Origin: JBGAQP01 sp044220635
GTDB taxonomy: Bacteria > Pseudomonadota > Gammaproteobacteria > Burkholderiales > Usitatibacteraceae
Length of the DNA: 29,002 nt
Assembly (NCBI GenBank): GCA_044220635.1
Contig: JBGAQP010000035.1
Span: forward strand, 1-29,002
Reading direction: 5' to 3'
The notes beneath the pieces are model-generated. The model was not told where the DNA came from and searched no databases. It saw nothing but the letters and a program-made list of their open reading frames with translations. Shown piece after piece: positions 1 through 7,664 of this stretch (within the stretch, counting starts at the first letter, position 1; every line of letters begins with the position of its first letter). The position numbers were made by a program, and so were the translations under genes.

Positions 1-1
1 G

Positions 2-451
2 TCCGGCGTGTCCGCCGTGCATGACGCGATCGCGAGGCCCCTGGCCCCGCGTGCCGTGATCGCCCTGCAGGGGCCGGCGAGCGGCGCGGCGCTCGCGAAG
101 CTCCTCGCGGGGCGCGCCGCGCCGGGCACGAAGGTGGCGTTCCATTCGCCCTGCACGCTGCAGCACGCGCTCAAGGTGCGCGGCGTCATCGAGCCGGTGC
201 TGGAGGCTGCGGGCTTCGAGCTCACCGCGGTGCCCGACCCGCACCTGTGCTGCGGGTCGGCGGGCACCTATTCCATCCTGCAGCCGGAACTCTCGGGAAG
301 GCTCCTCGCGCGCAAGGTCGAGGCGCTCGAGTCCGGCGCCCCGGCGGTCGTCGCGACCGCGAACATCGGCTGCCTCGCGCACCTCGCGACCGGGTCCTCG
401 CGGCCGGTGCGCCACTGGATCGAGCTGCTCGACGAGCGGCTCGCCTCCTAG
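2..451 (+). CDS. glcF: Glycolate oxidase iron-sulfur subunit GlcF, C-terminal part (5' end outside window)
   Basis: The reading frame is open from the window edge to TAG at 449-451, so only the last ~149 residues are present. They match the C-terminal cysteine-rich (CCG) domain of GlcF/heterodisulfide-reductase-type subunits. One block begins HSPCTLQHALK, followed by LCCGSAGTY and later ANIGCLAHL, which supply the Cys residues of CCG-type cofactor or cluster sites. GlcF is the Fe-S subunit of the GlcDEF glycolate dehydrogenase that oxidises glycolate to glyoxylate at the membrane; glcD and glcE probably lie upstream, outside the window. The gene ends 6 bases before the convergent gene at 458. 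LutA/YkgE-type or other CCG proteins are possible alternatives, but the 'HSPCTLQHALK' wording is typical of GlcF. The GTG near position 8 is not the true start. Confidence 0.85.
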   Translation, partial: SGVSAVHDAIARPLAPRAVIALQGPASGAALAKLLAGRAAPGTKVAFHSPCTLQHALKVRGVIEPVLEAAGFELTAVPDPHLCCGSAGTYSILQPELSGRLLARKVEALESGAPAVVATANIGCLAHLATGSSRPVRHWIELLDERLAS

Positions 452-457
452 CGGCGC

Positions 458-790
458 TCAGTCGGAGGCGCGGACGGGCTCGGCGCGCGCGCCGAGCGGG
501 AAGACGAAGAAGTTGCGCGCGACCCCTCCCGCGGCGACGACGATCATGAACGCGCAGCCCGCCGCCATGATGGTGAGGTAGGTCGCCATGCCCTTCTCGC
601 GGGCCTTGGCCATCTCGGCGTCGGGGTAGAGCCAGAGGGCCACGGCCACGGTGGCGACGACGGCGAGGACCATCACGAGGGCGTTCACGAGGGCGAGCCT
701 GCGGGCGTCGACGCCGCGGGGATTGGTCTGGTAGAGCGCCCACACGGCAAGGCCGAGCAGGAAGACGAGGATCAGCAGGGTGAAGGGCAC
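458..790 (-). CDS. Small unknown membrane protein (110 aa, three TM segments)
   Basis: I do not recognise a named family. The start is a GTG at 790, chosen because GGAGG sits 5 bases upstream and the first hydrophobic segment (PFTLLILVFLLGLAVW) begins immediately after it. Three membrane segments are visible at about residues 2-19, 32-53 and 69-90. Between the first and second is a short polar stretch (TNPRGVDARR), and between the second and third an acidic/basic stretch (YPDAEMAKAREKG). There are no cysteines or obvious catalytic residues beyond one Cys in the third segment. It converges on the glcF tail and diverges from the P-type ATPase at 953, sharing a ~160-base intergenic region. A much longer open frame runs through this locus on the same strand but only this part has the composition of a real protein. 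Confidence 0.6.
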   Translation of the reverse strand: MPFTLLILVFLLGLAVWALYQTNPRGVDARRLALVNALVMVLAVVATVAVALWLYPDAEMAKAREKGMATYLTIMAAGCAFMIVVAAGGVARNFFVFPLGARAEPVRASD

Positions 791-896
791 GGCAACCTCC
801 GGTCCGGGGACCCGATCGTCGCCCGGAGAGCCGTTCGCGGCCTTGATCCAGTTCAGGATTCTTCCGCCCTGGCCGCGGGGGGTGATGGCGCCCGGC

Positions 897-910
897 TTGA
901 CCCAAGTCAC
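897..910 (+). promoter_or_regulatory. Crp/Fnr-family (FNR/DNR-type) binding box
   Basis: TTGAC-CCAA-GTCAC is a near-perfect palindrome, TGAC-N4-GTCA, and matches the Crp/Fnr-superfamily half-site pattern TTGAC-N4-GTCAA at 9 of 10 positions. Its centre is at 903.5. A weak -10-like CATTCT lies at 932-937, about 31 bases downstream of the centre, which is the geometry of a class II (-41.5) FNR-type promoter. It would drive the P-type ATPase gene. Which family member binds (FNR/ANR versus DNR/NnrR) cannot be told from one site. Confidence 0.5.
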
Positions 911-952
911 GGGCGGGCGACCCGCGGGTGGCATTCTGGAAGGGACTCCGAG

Positions 953-3622
953 ATGTCTCGAGGCGAAGGCCCCAGCGTGAACGCCACCGGCAATCCTGCC
1001 CCGGCGCCGGCGTGGCATTGCCTCGAAGCGGCCGCGGCCGCCGAGCGCCTCGCCACGGACGCGCAGGCGGGGTTGCGACCCGGGGAGGCCGCGGCGCGGC
1101 TCGCGCGCCACGGCGCGAACGAGCTCGCGGAGGGCGCCGGCCGCTCGCCCTGGCGGATGCTCGCCGCGCAGTTCACCGATTTCATGATCCTCGTGCTGCT
1201 CGCGGCGGCCGTGGTCGCGGGGCTCGTGGGCGAGCCGCAGGACTCGGTCGTCATCGTCGTGATCGTCGTCCTCAACGCGGTGATCGGCTTCCTGCAGGAA
1301 TTCCGCGCCGAGCGCACGATGGCCGCGCTCCGCAAGCTCGGCGCGCCCCATGCGCGCGTGGTCCGGGAGGGCCGGGTCTCGGACGTGGCCGCCCGCGAGC
1401 TCGTGCCCGGCGACGTCGTGCTCCTCGAGGCGGGCGCGATCGTGCCCGCGGACCTGCGGCTCACGGAAGTCGCGCGCCTCAAGGTCCAGGAGGCCTCGCT
1501 CACGGGCGAGTCCAGCGCCGTCGACAAGCAGCTGAAGCCTCTCGCCTCGGCGGAGCTCGCGCTGGGCGATCGCGACAACATGGCCTACAAGGGCACGGTC
1601 GTGACCTACGGCCGGGGACGCGGGCTCGTCGTCGCCACGGGTATGGCCACGGAGCTCGGCCGCATCGCGGCCCTGCTTGAGTCCACCGTCGAGGGGCAGA
1701 CGCCGTTGCAGCGCCGGCTCGCCGTCTTCGGCCGACGCCTCGCGCTCGCCGCTCTCGGCATCTGCGTCATCATCTTCGCCGCGGGGCTGCTGCGCGGCGA
1801 GCCCCTGGTGCTCATGTTCCTCACGGCGGTGAGCCTCGCGGTGGCGGCGATCCCCGAGGCGCTTCCCGCGGTGGTCACCGTGGCGCTGGCGCTCGGCGCG
1901 GGCAAGATGGCGCGGCGCAACGCGCTCGTGCGCAGGCTCCCCGCCGTGGAGGCCCTCGGCTCGGTCACCACGATCTGCTCGGACAAGACCGGCACGCTCA
2001 CGCAGAACCGGATGCAGGTGGCGCGGCTCTGGGCGGCGGGCCGGTTCATCGAGCCGGGCGTGGCGCCCCAGGCCGGCCCCTGGCCGCGGCTCGCCCGGGC
2101 GATGGCGCTGTCCAACGACGCCGAGAGCGGCGCCTCGGGCGAGTTGCAGGGCGATCCCACGGAGACCGCGCTCTACGCCGCCGCCCGGGAAGCGGGCTTC
2201 GACAAGGCGGAACTCGCCGCGTCCTTCCCGCGCGTGATGGAGCTGCCCTTCGATTCCGATCGCAAGCGCATGACGACCTTCCATCGCGACGGGGCGGCGT
2301 TCGTCGCGTTCACCAAGGGCGCGCCCGAATCCGTGATCGGCCGCGCGGCGCGCGTCGCCACGGCCGAGGGGGAGGCGGCGATCGCGATCCCGGCGGCGCT
2401 CGAGGCGGCCGCGACCCTCGCCTCCGAGGGGCTGCGCGTGCTCGCTTTCGCCGAGCGCTCCTGGCCGGAGCTGCCCGCGGGCGAGGAGGCCGCGGTCGAG
2501 CGCGAACTCACGCTGCTCGGGCTCGTGGGGCTGGTCGATCCGCTCCGCGAGGAAGCGGCGCCTGCCGCCGCGGAGTGCGCCGCGGCGGGAATCTCGCCCG
2601 TGATGATCACGGGCGACCACCCGGAGACGGCGGCGGCCATCGCGCGGCGACTCGGCTTCCTCGACGAGGGCGAGTCCGTGATCGACGGCGTGGAGCTCGG
2701 CCGCCTCTCGGACGGGGAGCTGCGCGAGCGGGCGGGTCGCACCGCGGTGTACGCGCGCGTGAATCCCGAGCAGAAGATCCGCATCGTCGCGGCACTCCAG
2801 GCGCGCGGGGAGATCGTCGCGATGACCGGCGACGGCGTGAACGACGCGCCCGCGCTGCGCCGGGCGGACGTCGGCGTCTCCATGGGCCGCTCGGGCACCG
2901 ACGTCGCGCGCGAGGCCTCGCACCTCGTGCTCCTCGACGACAACTTCGCCACCATCGTCTCCGCCGTGCGCGAGGGGCGGCGCATCTACGACAACATCCG
3001 CAAGTTCATCCGCTACGCGATGACCGGCAACCTCGGCGAGATCTGGACCATCTTCCTCGCGCCGTTCGTGGGGCTGCCGATCCCGCTGCTGCCGATCCAC
3101 ATCCTGTGGATCAACCTCGTGACCGACGGGCTGCCGGGGCTCGCGCTCGCCGTCGAGCCCGCCGAGAGGAACCTCATGCGCCGCCCGCCGCGCCCGCCGG
3201 CCGAGTCGGTCTTCGCCCACGGCCTGTGGCAGCACATGGTGTGGGTGGGCCTGCTGATCGGGGGGCTTTGCATCGCGACCCAGGCCTGGGCCCTCGAGTC
3301 GGGCAGCGCGCACTGGCAGACGATGGTGTTCACGGTGCTGGGGCTCGCGCAGCTCGCGCACGTGATGGCGATCCGCTCGGAGCGCGATTCGCTCCTCACC
3401 CTCGGCATCGGCTCGAACTGGCCGCTCGCGGGGGCCGTGGCGCTCACCGTGGGCCTGCAGCTCGCGGTGATCTACGTGCCGTGGCTGAACGCCCTCTTCC
3501 ATACGCAGCCGCTCTCGGCCGCGGAGCTGGCGGCGTGCTTCGCCATCGCCATGGTCGTGTTCGTTGCGGTGGAGATCGAGAAGGCGCTGGTACGCGCCGG
3601 CCTTCTCTACCGCGAGGCCTGA
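953..3622 (+). CDS. Cation-transporting P-type ATPase, type II (Ca2+-ATPase-like)
   Basis: An 889-residue inner-membrane ATP-driven cation pump with the P-type order: actuator TGES at 184-187, phosphorylated Asp344 in DKTGT, nucleotide domain, and hinge TGDGVNDAP from 625. Several Ca2+ ligands known from SERCA are kept: Glu302 in M4 (PEALP), Asn693 and Glu696 in M5 (NLGE), and Asn721, Thr724 and Asp725 in M6 (NLVTD). The site-I Glu of M8 aligns with Gln, so a single-site, PMR1-like Ca2+/Mn2+ pump is plausible; substrate is inferred. ATG at 953 has GGAAGG ten bases upstream. A GTG at 977 has GAAGG seven bases upstream and fits the promoter geometry better, because a transcript starting near 945 would exclude the first Shine-Dalgarno. 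The gene converges with the glycosyltransferase, 12 bases apart. The Crp/Fnr box in front suggests induction at low oxygen. Confidence 0.92.
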   Translation: MSRGEGPSVNATGNPAPAPAWHCLEAAAAAERLATDAQAGLRPGEAAARLARHGANELAEGAGRSPWRMLAAQFTDFMILVLLAAAVVAGLVGEPQDSVVIVVIVVLNAVIGFLQEFRAERTMAALRKLGAPHARVVREGRVSDVAARELVPGDVVLLEAGAIVPADLRLTEVARLKVQEASLTGESSAVDKQLKPLASAELALGDRDNMAYKGTVVTYGRGRGLVVATGMATELGRIAALLESTVEGQTPLQRRLAVFGRRLALAALGICVIIFAAGLLRGEPLVLMFLTAVSLAVAAIPEALPAVVTVALALGAGKMARRNALVRRLPAVEALGSVTTICSDKTGTLTQNRMQVARLWAAGRFIEPGVAPQAGPWPRLARAMALSNDAESGASGELQGDPTETALYAAAREAGFDKAELAASFPRVMELPFDSDRKRMTTFHRDGAAFVAFTKGAPESVIGRAARVATAEGEAAIAIPAALEAAATLASEGLRVLAFAERSWPELPAGEEAAVERELTLLGLVGLVDPLREEAAPAAAECAAAGISPVMITGDHPETAAAIARRLGFLDEGESVIDGVELGRLSDGELRERAGRTAVYARVNPEQKIRIVAALQARGEIVAMTGDGVNDAPALRRADVGVSMGRSGTDVAREASHLVLLDDNFATIVSAVREGRRIYDNIRKFIRYAMTGNLGEIWTIFLAPFVGLPIPLLPIHILWINLVTDGLPGLALAVEPAERNLMRRPPRPPAESVFAHGLWQHMVWVGLLIGGLCIATQAWALESGSAHWQTMVFTVLGLAQLAHVMAIRSERDSLLTLGIGSNWPLAGAVALTVGLQLAVIYVPWLNALFHTQPLSAAELAACFAIAMVVFVAVEIEKALVRAGLLYREA

Positions 3623-3634
3623 CGCAAGTCGCCT

Positions 3635-5299
3635 TCAGTCCGCGCGGCGGTAGAGGACGAAGAGCTCGTTGCGGTCGCCCGGCCGCGAGCCGCGCCAGGC
3701 CTCGACCCACCCCGAGCCGGCCTCGGGCACGCGCCCCGGGGCGGCCTGCACGAGGCGGGCGCGGCAACGCGGGGCGACGGGATGGTCGGCGGCGAGCGTG
3801 CGGATGCCGGCGAATCCGTAGAGGAGCGCGCGTTGCGCGTCCCCGAGGCCCACGCCGACGATGCAGCCGTAGCCGGTCGGCAGGTCCTGGATCAGGCGGG
3901 CGGCCACGCCGCGGTAGCTGCGCGCGTGGTCGATCGCGGGCAGGCCGAGGGTCATCAGCAGCATCCACACCATCGTGATGCCCGCGGTCCAGTTGACCAG
4001 GGCCCGGCGCGTGGTCCTGAGCGAGCGCGCGGCCACGGCGAGCCAGACGAGGGTGAGGAGCGCGGCGAGCGCGAAGGGGATGAAGCGGAAGGCCGGGCGC
4101 CAGCCGGGGACCTCGGCGCGGATCCACGCGGCGATACCCTCGGGGCTGCCGGTCATCGCCGCGATCCACGCGAGCCACAGCAGCGCGGCGAGCAGGAAGA
4201 AGGTCGTCATGCCGAACCAGTCGAGCGCGCTCGCCGCCCCGCGCGGCAGGCTGTCGATCTCCGCCACGCCGAGCAGCGCGAGCGGCAGCAGGAGCGCGAG
4301 GGCGTTCACCTCGCGCGGGTCGGCGAGGAGCGTGAGCACGGCGAAGAAGACGACCGTGGCGGCGAGCGGGAAGCGCAGGTCCAGGCGCGAGGCGAGAGAG
4401 CGCCGGGCGCGCCAGACGGTCCACGCCGCGAGCGGCAGCGCGGGCCAGGCGTACCAGGGGAGGATCTTCGCGAAGTAGAGCGTCTCCTTCAGGGGATTGC
4501 CCGGGGTGCTCCAGCGCGACGCGCTCGCGTGGCCGATCCAGGCGGCGAGGTATTCCGGCGAGACCCGGCCGAGCGCGAGGAGCCAGCCGGCGATGAAGGG
4601 CGCGGCGGCGAGCGCCGCCACGGCCAGGGCGATCGCATGGCCACGCGTGCGCCACGCGGGCCCCGCGAAGGGCAGCGCCGCGGCGAGCGCGGCGAGCAGT
4701 CCCGCGGGCAGGAATCCGTCGCCCAGGAAGGCGATGCCGATGCCCGCTCCCGCGATGCCGCCCCCGGCCCAGGGCCGCCTTCGGGCGAGCGCGAGCCCGT
4801 AGAGGCCGAGGGCCACGCCCGCCAGGCCCGCGAGGTCCGTGCCCATCTCGTGGGCGCGGATGAGCAGGCCCAGGCAGCCGATGAACAGCAGCACCGTGAC
4901 GCGCACGGCGCGCTCGCCCATCAGCTCGTGCGCGGTGAGCGAGAGGCTGGCGATGGTGCAGGCCATGAAGAGGCCCGCGGCGAGGCGCGCGGCATCGTGC
5001 GTCGGGAGCCACCCCGCGGCGAGCTTCGCCATCGCCGCGCCCGCCCAGGGGAAGAGGGGGGCGCTGCGCAGGAACGGCTCGTCGGCCACGCGCAGGACGA
5101 TCCAGTCCCCGGTTCGAAGGATCTCCGAGACCATGCCGAAGACCACGGCCTCGTCGCCCTTCCACGGATCGTGCCCGACGAGGCCCGGCAGGAGCCAGGC
5201 GAGGCACACGACGAGGAACAGCGCCGTCTTCACGGGCGTGCGCGTGCCGTCGTAGGAGATGCGGCCGCGCAGGCTGTCGGAGAGGCGGTCCGTGGCCAT
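3635..5299 (-). CDS. ArnT/PMT-like (GT39) membrane glycosyltransferase
   Basis: A 554-residue polytopic protein of the GT39/ArnT superfamily, which transfers sugars from polyprenyl-phosphate donors to lipid A or proteins on the periplasmic face. After a first TM segment (residues ~23-40) comes the family's conserved first loop (GHDPWKGDEA), with the acidic Asp-Glu pair thought to be catalytic, then about a dozen hydrophobic segments. A C-terminal soluble region of ~120 residues resembles the periplasmic tail of such enzymes. The ATG at 5299 has no strong Shine-Dalgarno. A 587-residue frame overlapping it is out of register and is a shadow. It lies 67 bases beyond the rpmE terminator, so it is probably transcribed separately. 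The acceptor is unknown; no arn operon genes are nearby. Confidence 0.82.
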   Translation of the reverse strand: MATDRLSDSLRGRISYDGTRTPVKTALFLVVCLAWLLPGLVGHDPWKGDEAVVFGMVSEILRTGDWIVLRVADEPFLRSAPLFPWAGAAMAKLAAGWLPTHDAARLAAGLFMACTIASLSLTAHELMGERAVRVTVLLFIGCLGLLIRAHEMGTDLAGLAGVALGLYGLALARRRPWAGGGIAGAGIGIAFLGDGFLPAGLLAALAAALPFAGPAWRTRGHAIALAVAALAAAPFIAGWLLALGRVSPEYLAAWIGHASASRWSTPGNPLKETLYFAKILPWYAWPALPLAAWTVWRARRSLASRLDLRFPLAATVVFFAVLTLLADPREVNALALLLPLALLGVAEIDSLPRGAASALDWFGMTTFFLLAALLWLAWIAAMTGSPEGIAAWIRAEVPGWRPAFRFIPFALAALLTLVWLAVAARSLRTTRRALVNWTAGITMVWMLLMTLGLPAIDHARSYRGVAARLIQDLPTGYGCIVGVGLGDAQRALLYGFAGIRTLAADHPVAPRCRARLVQAAPGRVPEAGSGWVEAWRGSRPGDRNELFVLYRRAD

Positions 5300-5350
5300 C
5301 GTCAGCCCGCGTGGCGCGAAGGGGATACGGCGAGTGCCGGCATGCGGGCT

Positions 5351-5356
5351 ATTGTA
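5351..5356 (-). promoter_or_regulatory. Candidate -10 element for the glycosyltransferase gene
   Basis: On the minus strand TACAAT (5 of 6 to TATAAT) lies between the rpmE terminator and the glycosyltransferase start, 51 bases before the ATG. No recognisable -35 is present at 16-18 bases upstream, so this is only a candidate. Confidence 0.3.
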
Positions 5357-5366
5357 GCGGCGGCAA

Positions 5367-5394
5367 CAAAAAAGGCAGCCCGGAGGCTGCCTTT
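5367..5394 (-). terminator. Rho-independent terminator after rpmE
   Basis: Read on the minus strand: AAA, GGCAGCC, loop TCCG, GGCTGCC, then six T. The 7-bp perfect GC-rich stem extends by A:T pairs into the T run, a textbook intrinsic terminator. It starts about 20 bases after the rpmE stop codon. It is the clearest terminator in the window. Confidence 0.92.
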
Positions 5395-5413
5395 CTCGCG
5401 CGGGACAAAGCCC

Positions 5414-5680
5414 TTACTCGGCGGCTTTCGCGGCGGGCTTGCGCGCGTAGCGCTTCTTGAACTTGTCCACGCGGCCGGCGGTGTCCATGATCTTCTGCTT
5501 GCCCGTGTAGAACGGGTGGGACTCGGCCGAGATCTCGATCTTGTAGACGGGGTATTCCTTGCCGTCCTTCCACTTGATCGTCTCGCTGGTGGCCACCGTC
5601 GAGCGGGTCACGAAACCGAAGTCGCAGCTCGTGTCGAGGAACACGACTTCGCGGTAATTGGGGTGAATGCCTGCTTTCAT
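5414..5680 (-). CDS. rpmE2: 50S ribosomal protein L31, type B (zinc-independent)
   Basis: An 88-residue ribosomal protein of the large subunit, forming a bridge to the small subunit. The wording MKAGIHPNYREVVF ... TRSTVATSETIKW ... ESHPFYTGKQ ... DTAGRVDKF is that of L31. It lacks the two CxxC-like zinc pairs of type A L31: the only cysteine is in DTSCDFG. It is therefore the C-minus (type B, YkgM-like) form that many bacteria use under zinc limitation. I choose the second ATG at 5680, not the one at 5686, because AAAGG is 8 bases from the second and only 2 from the first, and the family starts MKxGIHP. A lysine/alanine tail ends the protein. It lies downstream of rho, as in many beta/gammaproteobacteria, with its own promoter and terminator. 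Confidence 0.93.
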   Translation of the reverse strand: MKAGIHPNYREVVFLDTSCDFGFVTRSTVATSETIKWKDGKEYPVYKIEISAESHPFYTGKQKIMDTAGRVDKFKKRYARKPAAKAAE

Positions 5681-5748
5681 GGTCATCGCCTTTCGTTCTG
5701 GGCGCCGGGCAGGGCTCCGAAATGGCCTCCGGCCGCCGGGAAACCGGC

Positions 5749-5777
5749 ATTATGGCCGAAAACGCCAATGAAAGCAA
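5749..5777 (-). promoter_or_regulatory. Sigma70-type promoter of rpmE
   Basis: On the minus strand TTGCTT (5772-5777), a 17-base spacer and CATAAT (5749-5754, 5 of 6) precede rpmE. The predicted transcript start is near 5742, giving a leader of about 60 bases before the ATG at 5680. No zinc-regulator (Zur) palindrome was obvious here. Confidence 0.5.
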
Positions 5778-5848
5778 CGGGTTGTCCGTCCCTGCGGAGG
5801 GGCCCCGGGGAGGGCCCGCCGGCGTCGCCCGGAGGAGAGGCCGCCGCC

Positions 5849-7108
5849 CTAGCCCTTCCTCATGCTGTTGAAGAACTCCTCGTTGCTCTTCGTCGCGCGC
5901 AGCTTGTCGATGAGGAACTCGGTCGCCTCGAGCTCGTCCATGCCGAACAGGAGCTTCCTGAGGATCCAGACCTTGGGGAGGGTGTCGGCCGGGATGAGCA
6001 GCTCCTCGCGCCGGGTGCCGGAGCGGTTCACGTTGATCGCCGGGTAGACGCGCTTCTCGGCCATGCGGCGGTCGAGGTGGATCTCCATGTTGCCCGTGCC
6101 CTTGAACTCCTCGTAGATCACGTCGTCCATGCGCGAGCCGGTGTCGATGAGCGCCGTGGCGATGATGGTGAGCGAGCCGCCCTCCTCGACGTTGCGCGCC
6201 GCGCCGAAGAAGCGCTTCGGGCGCTGCAGGGCGTTGGAGTCCACGCCGCCCGTGAGCACCTTGCCCGAGGCGGGGACCACGGTGTTGTAGGCGCGCGCGA
6301 GGCGCGTGATCGAGTCGAGCAGGATCACGACGTCCTTCTTGTGCTCGACGAGGCGCTTGGCCTTCTCGATCACCATCTCGGCGACCTGCACGTGGCGCGT
6401 GGCCGGCTCGTCGAAGGTGGAGGAGACCACCTCCCCGCGCACCGAGCGCTGCATCTCGGTCACCTCCTCGGGGCGCTCGTCGATGAGCAGCACGATGAGG
6501 ATGATGTCCGGGTGGTTCGTGGTGAGCGCGTGGGCCATGTGCTGCATGAGCACGGTCTTGCCGGCCTTGGGCGGGGAGATGATGAGGCCGCGCTGGCCCT
6601 TGCCGATGGGGGCCATGATGTCGATCACGCGGCCCGTGAGGTTCTCCTCCGCCTTGATCTCGCGCTCGAGCTTGAGCGGCTCGTCGGGGTGCAGCGGCGT
6701 GAGGTTCTCGAAGAGGATCTTGGACTTGGCGTTCTCCGGGGGCTCCCCGTTCACCTTGTCCACCTTCACCAGCGCGAAGTAGCGCTCGCCGTCCTTGGGC
6801 GTGCGGATCTCGCCCTCGATCGAGTCGCCCGTGTGCAGGTTGAAGCGCCGGATCTGGGAGGGGGAGACGTAGATGTCGTCCGGGCCGGCGAGGTACGAGG
6901 TGTCCGGGGAGCGCAGGAAGCCGAAGCCGTCCTGCAGCACCTCCAGCGTGCCGTCGCCGAAGATGGCCTCGCCCTTCTTCGCGTGGTGCTTGAGCAGCGC
7001 GAAGATGAGCTCCTGCTTGCGCAGGCGGTTCGCCCCCTCGAGCTCGTTGGCGTTCGCCATCTCGAGGAGCTCGGAGACGTGTTTCAGCTTGAGTTCGGAT
7101 AAGTACAT
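5849..7108 (-). CDS. rho: Transcription termination factor Rho
   Basis: The 419-residue protein is colinear with E. coli Rho (419 aa). The N-terminal helical domain begins MYLSELKLKHVSELL. The RNA-binding OSB/cold-shock fold contains DGFGFLRSPDTSYLAGPDDIY with the aromatic RNP residues. The ATPase core has Walker A PPKAGKT with Lys184, followed by LLIDERPEEVTEMQR (Q/R-loop side), VVILLDSITRLARAYN (Walker B) and GGVDSNALQRPKRFFGAARN. Rho is a hexameric RNA helicase that ends transcription of untranslated RNA. It follows trxA, 155 bases away, the conserved trxA-rho arrangement. The Shine-Dalgarno is weak (AGG, 8 bases). Rho normally autoregulates through its leader; the leader here has a GC hairpin at 7151-7166 but no T run. 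Confidence 0.98.
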   Translation of the reverse strand: MYLSELKLKHVSELLEMANANELEGANRLRKQELIFALLKHHAKKGEAIFGDGTLEVLQDGFGFLRSPDTSYLAGPDDIYVSPSQIRRFNLHTGDSIEGEIRTPKDGERYFALVKVDKVNGEPPENAKSKILFENLTPLHPDEPLKLEREIKAEENLTGRVIDIMAPIGKGQRGLIISPPKAGKTVLMQHMAHALTTNHPDIILIVLLIDERPEEVTEMQRSVRGEVVSSTFDEPATRHVQVAEMVIEKAKRLVEHKKDVVILLDSITRLARAYNTVVPASGKVLTGGVDSNALQRPKRFFGAARNVEEGGSLTIIATALIDTGSRMDDVIYEEFKGTGNMEIHLDRRMAEKRVYPAINVNRSGTRREELLIPADTLPKVWILRKLLFGMDELEATEFLIDKLRATKSNEEFFNSMRKG

Positions 7109-7263
7109 GCCGCGGGCCTGCTCGGAGGTGTTGGGATTGCCCGGTCAATGCCGCCCGGGCGGGCGGAAAACTTCGGGGATTGGGCCTGGCTGCGGAGGGG
7201 GGCTGCGGGAAGCGGGGGACTGTTGCGGGCGAACAGCCAGGACGGGAATGAGGTTATCGGCCT

Positions 7264-7590
7264 TTAGATGTTGCTGTCAATGAAGGCGGCGAGCTGGGTC
7301 TTGGACAAGGCGCCGACCTTCGTCGCCTCGACGTTGCCGTTCTTGAAGAGCATCAGGGTGGGAATGCCCCGGATGCCGTATTTCGGGGGGATCGCCTGGT
7401 TCTCGTCGATGTTGAGCTTGGCGACCTTCAGCCGCCCGGCGTACTCCTGGGCGATCTGGTCGAGGGCGGGGGCGATCATCTTGCACGGCCCGCACCACTC
7501 GGCCCAGTAGTCGACGAGGACCGGGGTCGGGGCGTGCAGCACTTCCTGCTCGAAGGAATCGTCCGTGATGTGGATGATGTTGTCGCTCAA
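7264..7590 (-). CDS. trxA: Thioredoxin 1 (TrxA), TTG start
   Basis: A cytoplasmic dithiol reductase of 108 residues, the usual length. The active site is WCGPC with Cys33 and Cys36, as in the E. coli protein. The cis-Pro motif is RGIPTLMLFKNG. The family start (SDNIIHITDDSF) is preceded in frame by a TTG at 7588-7590, with GAGG five bases upstream. The longer open frame that continues to 7791 would overlap the fdxA promoter and has no thioredoxin-like sequence, so TTG is the likely start. It is followed by rho and is divergent from fdxA. Thioredoxin 1 supplies electrons to ribonucleotide reductase, methionine sulfoxide reductase and PAPS reductase. Confidence 0.95.
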   Translation of the reverse strand: MSDNIIHITDDSFEQEVLHAPTPVLVDYWAEWCGPCKMIAPALDQIAQEYAGRLKVAKLNIDENQAIPPKYGIRGIPTLMLFKNGNVEATKVGALSKTQLAAFIDSNI

Positions 7591-7664
7591 CGGGGCCTCG
7601 CTTGGGATCCGGGGGCCGCCCCGGGGGAATGCCGCTCGGGCTGGGGGCGCGGGATTAGGCCACC

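Noticed and set aside
230..268. A strong inverted repeat (arms GTGCCCGACCCGCA and TGCGGGTCGGCGGGCAC).
   Set aside because: It falls inside the conserved PDPHLCCGSAG coding segment of glcF and follows from codon choice in GC-rich DNA. It has no T run and no regulatory position.
458..3502. A 1014-residue open frame on the minus strand across the P-type ATPase.
   Set aside because: It is a composition-driven shadow of the ATPase gene, full of Arg/His/Asp/Gly without domains. Only its last 110 residues (458-790) read as a real protein.
5821..5848. A terminator immediately after rho.
   Set aside because: Only GC-rich partial palindromes without a T run are seen on the minus strand. The clear terminator comes after rpmE, so read-through from rho into rpmE remains possible.
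7151..7166. A 6-bp GC hairpin (CCGCCC-GCCC-GGGCGG) in the rho leader as an attenuator.
   Set aside because: No T run follows on the transcribed strand, and such hairpins are frequent at this GC content. The rho leader may regulate, but this alone does not show it.
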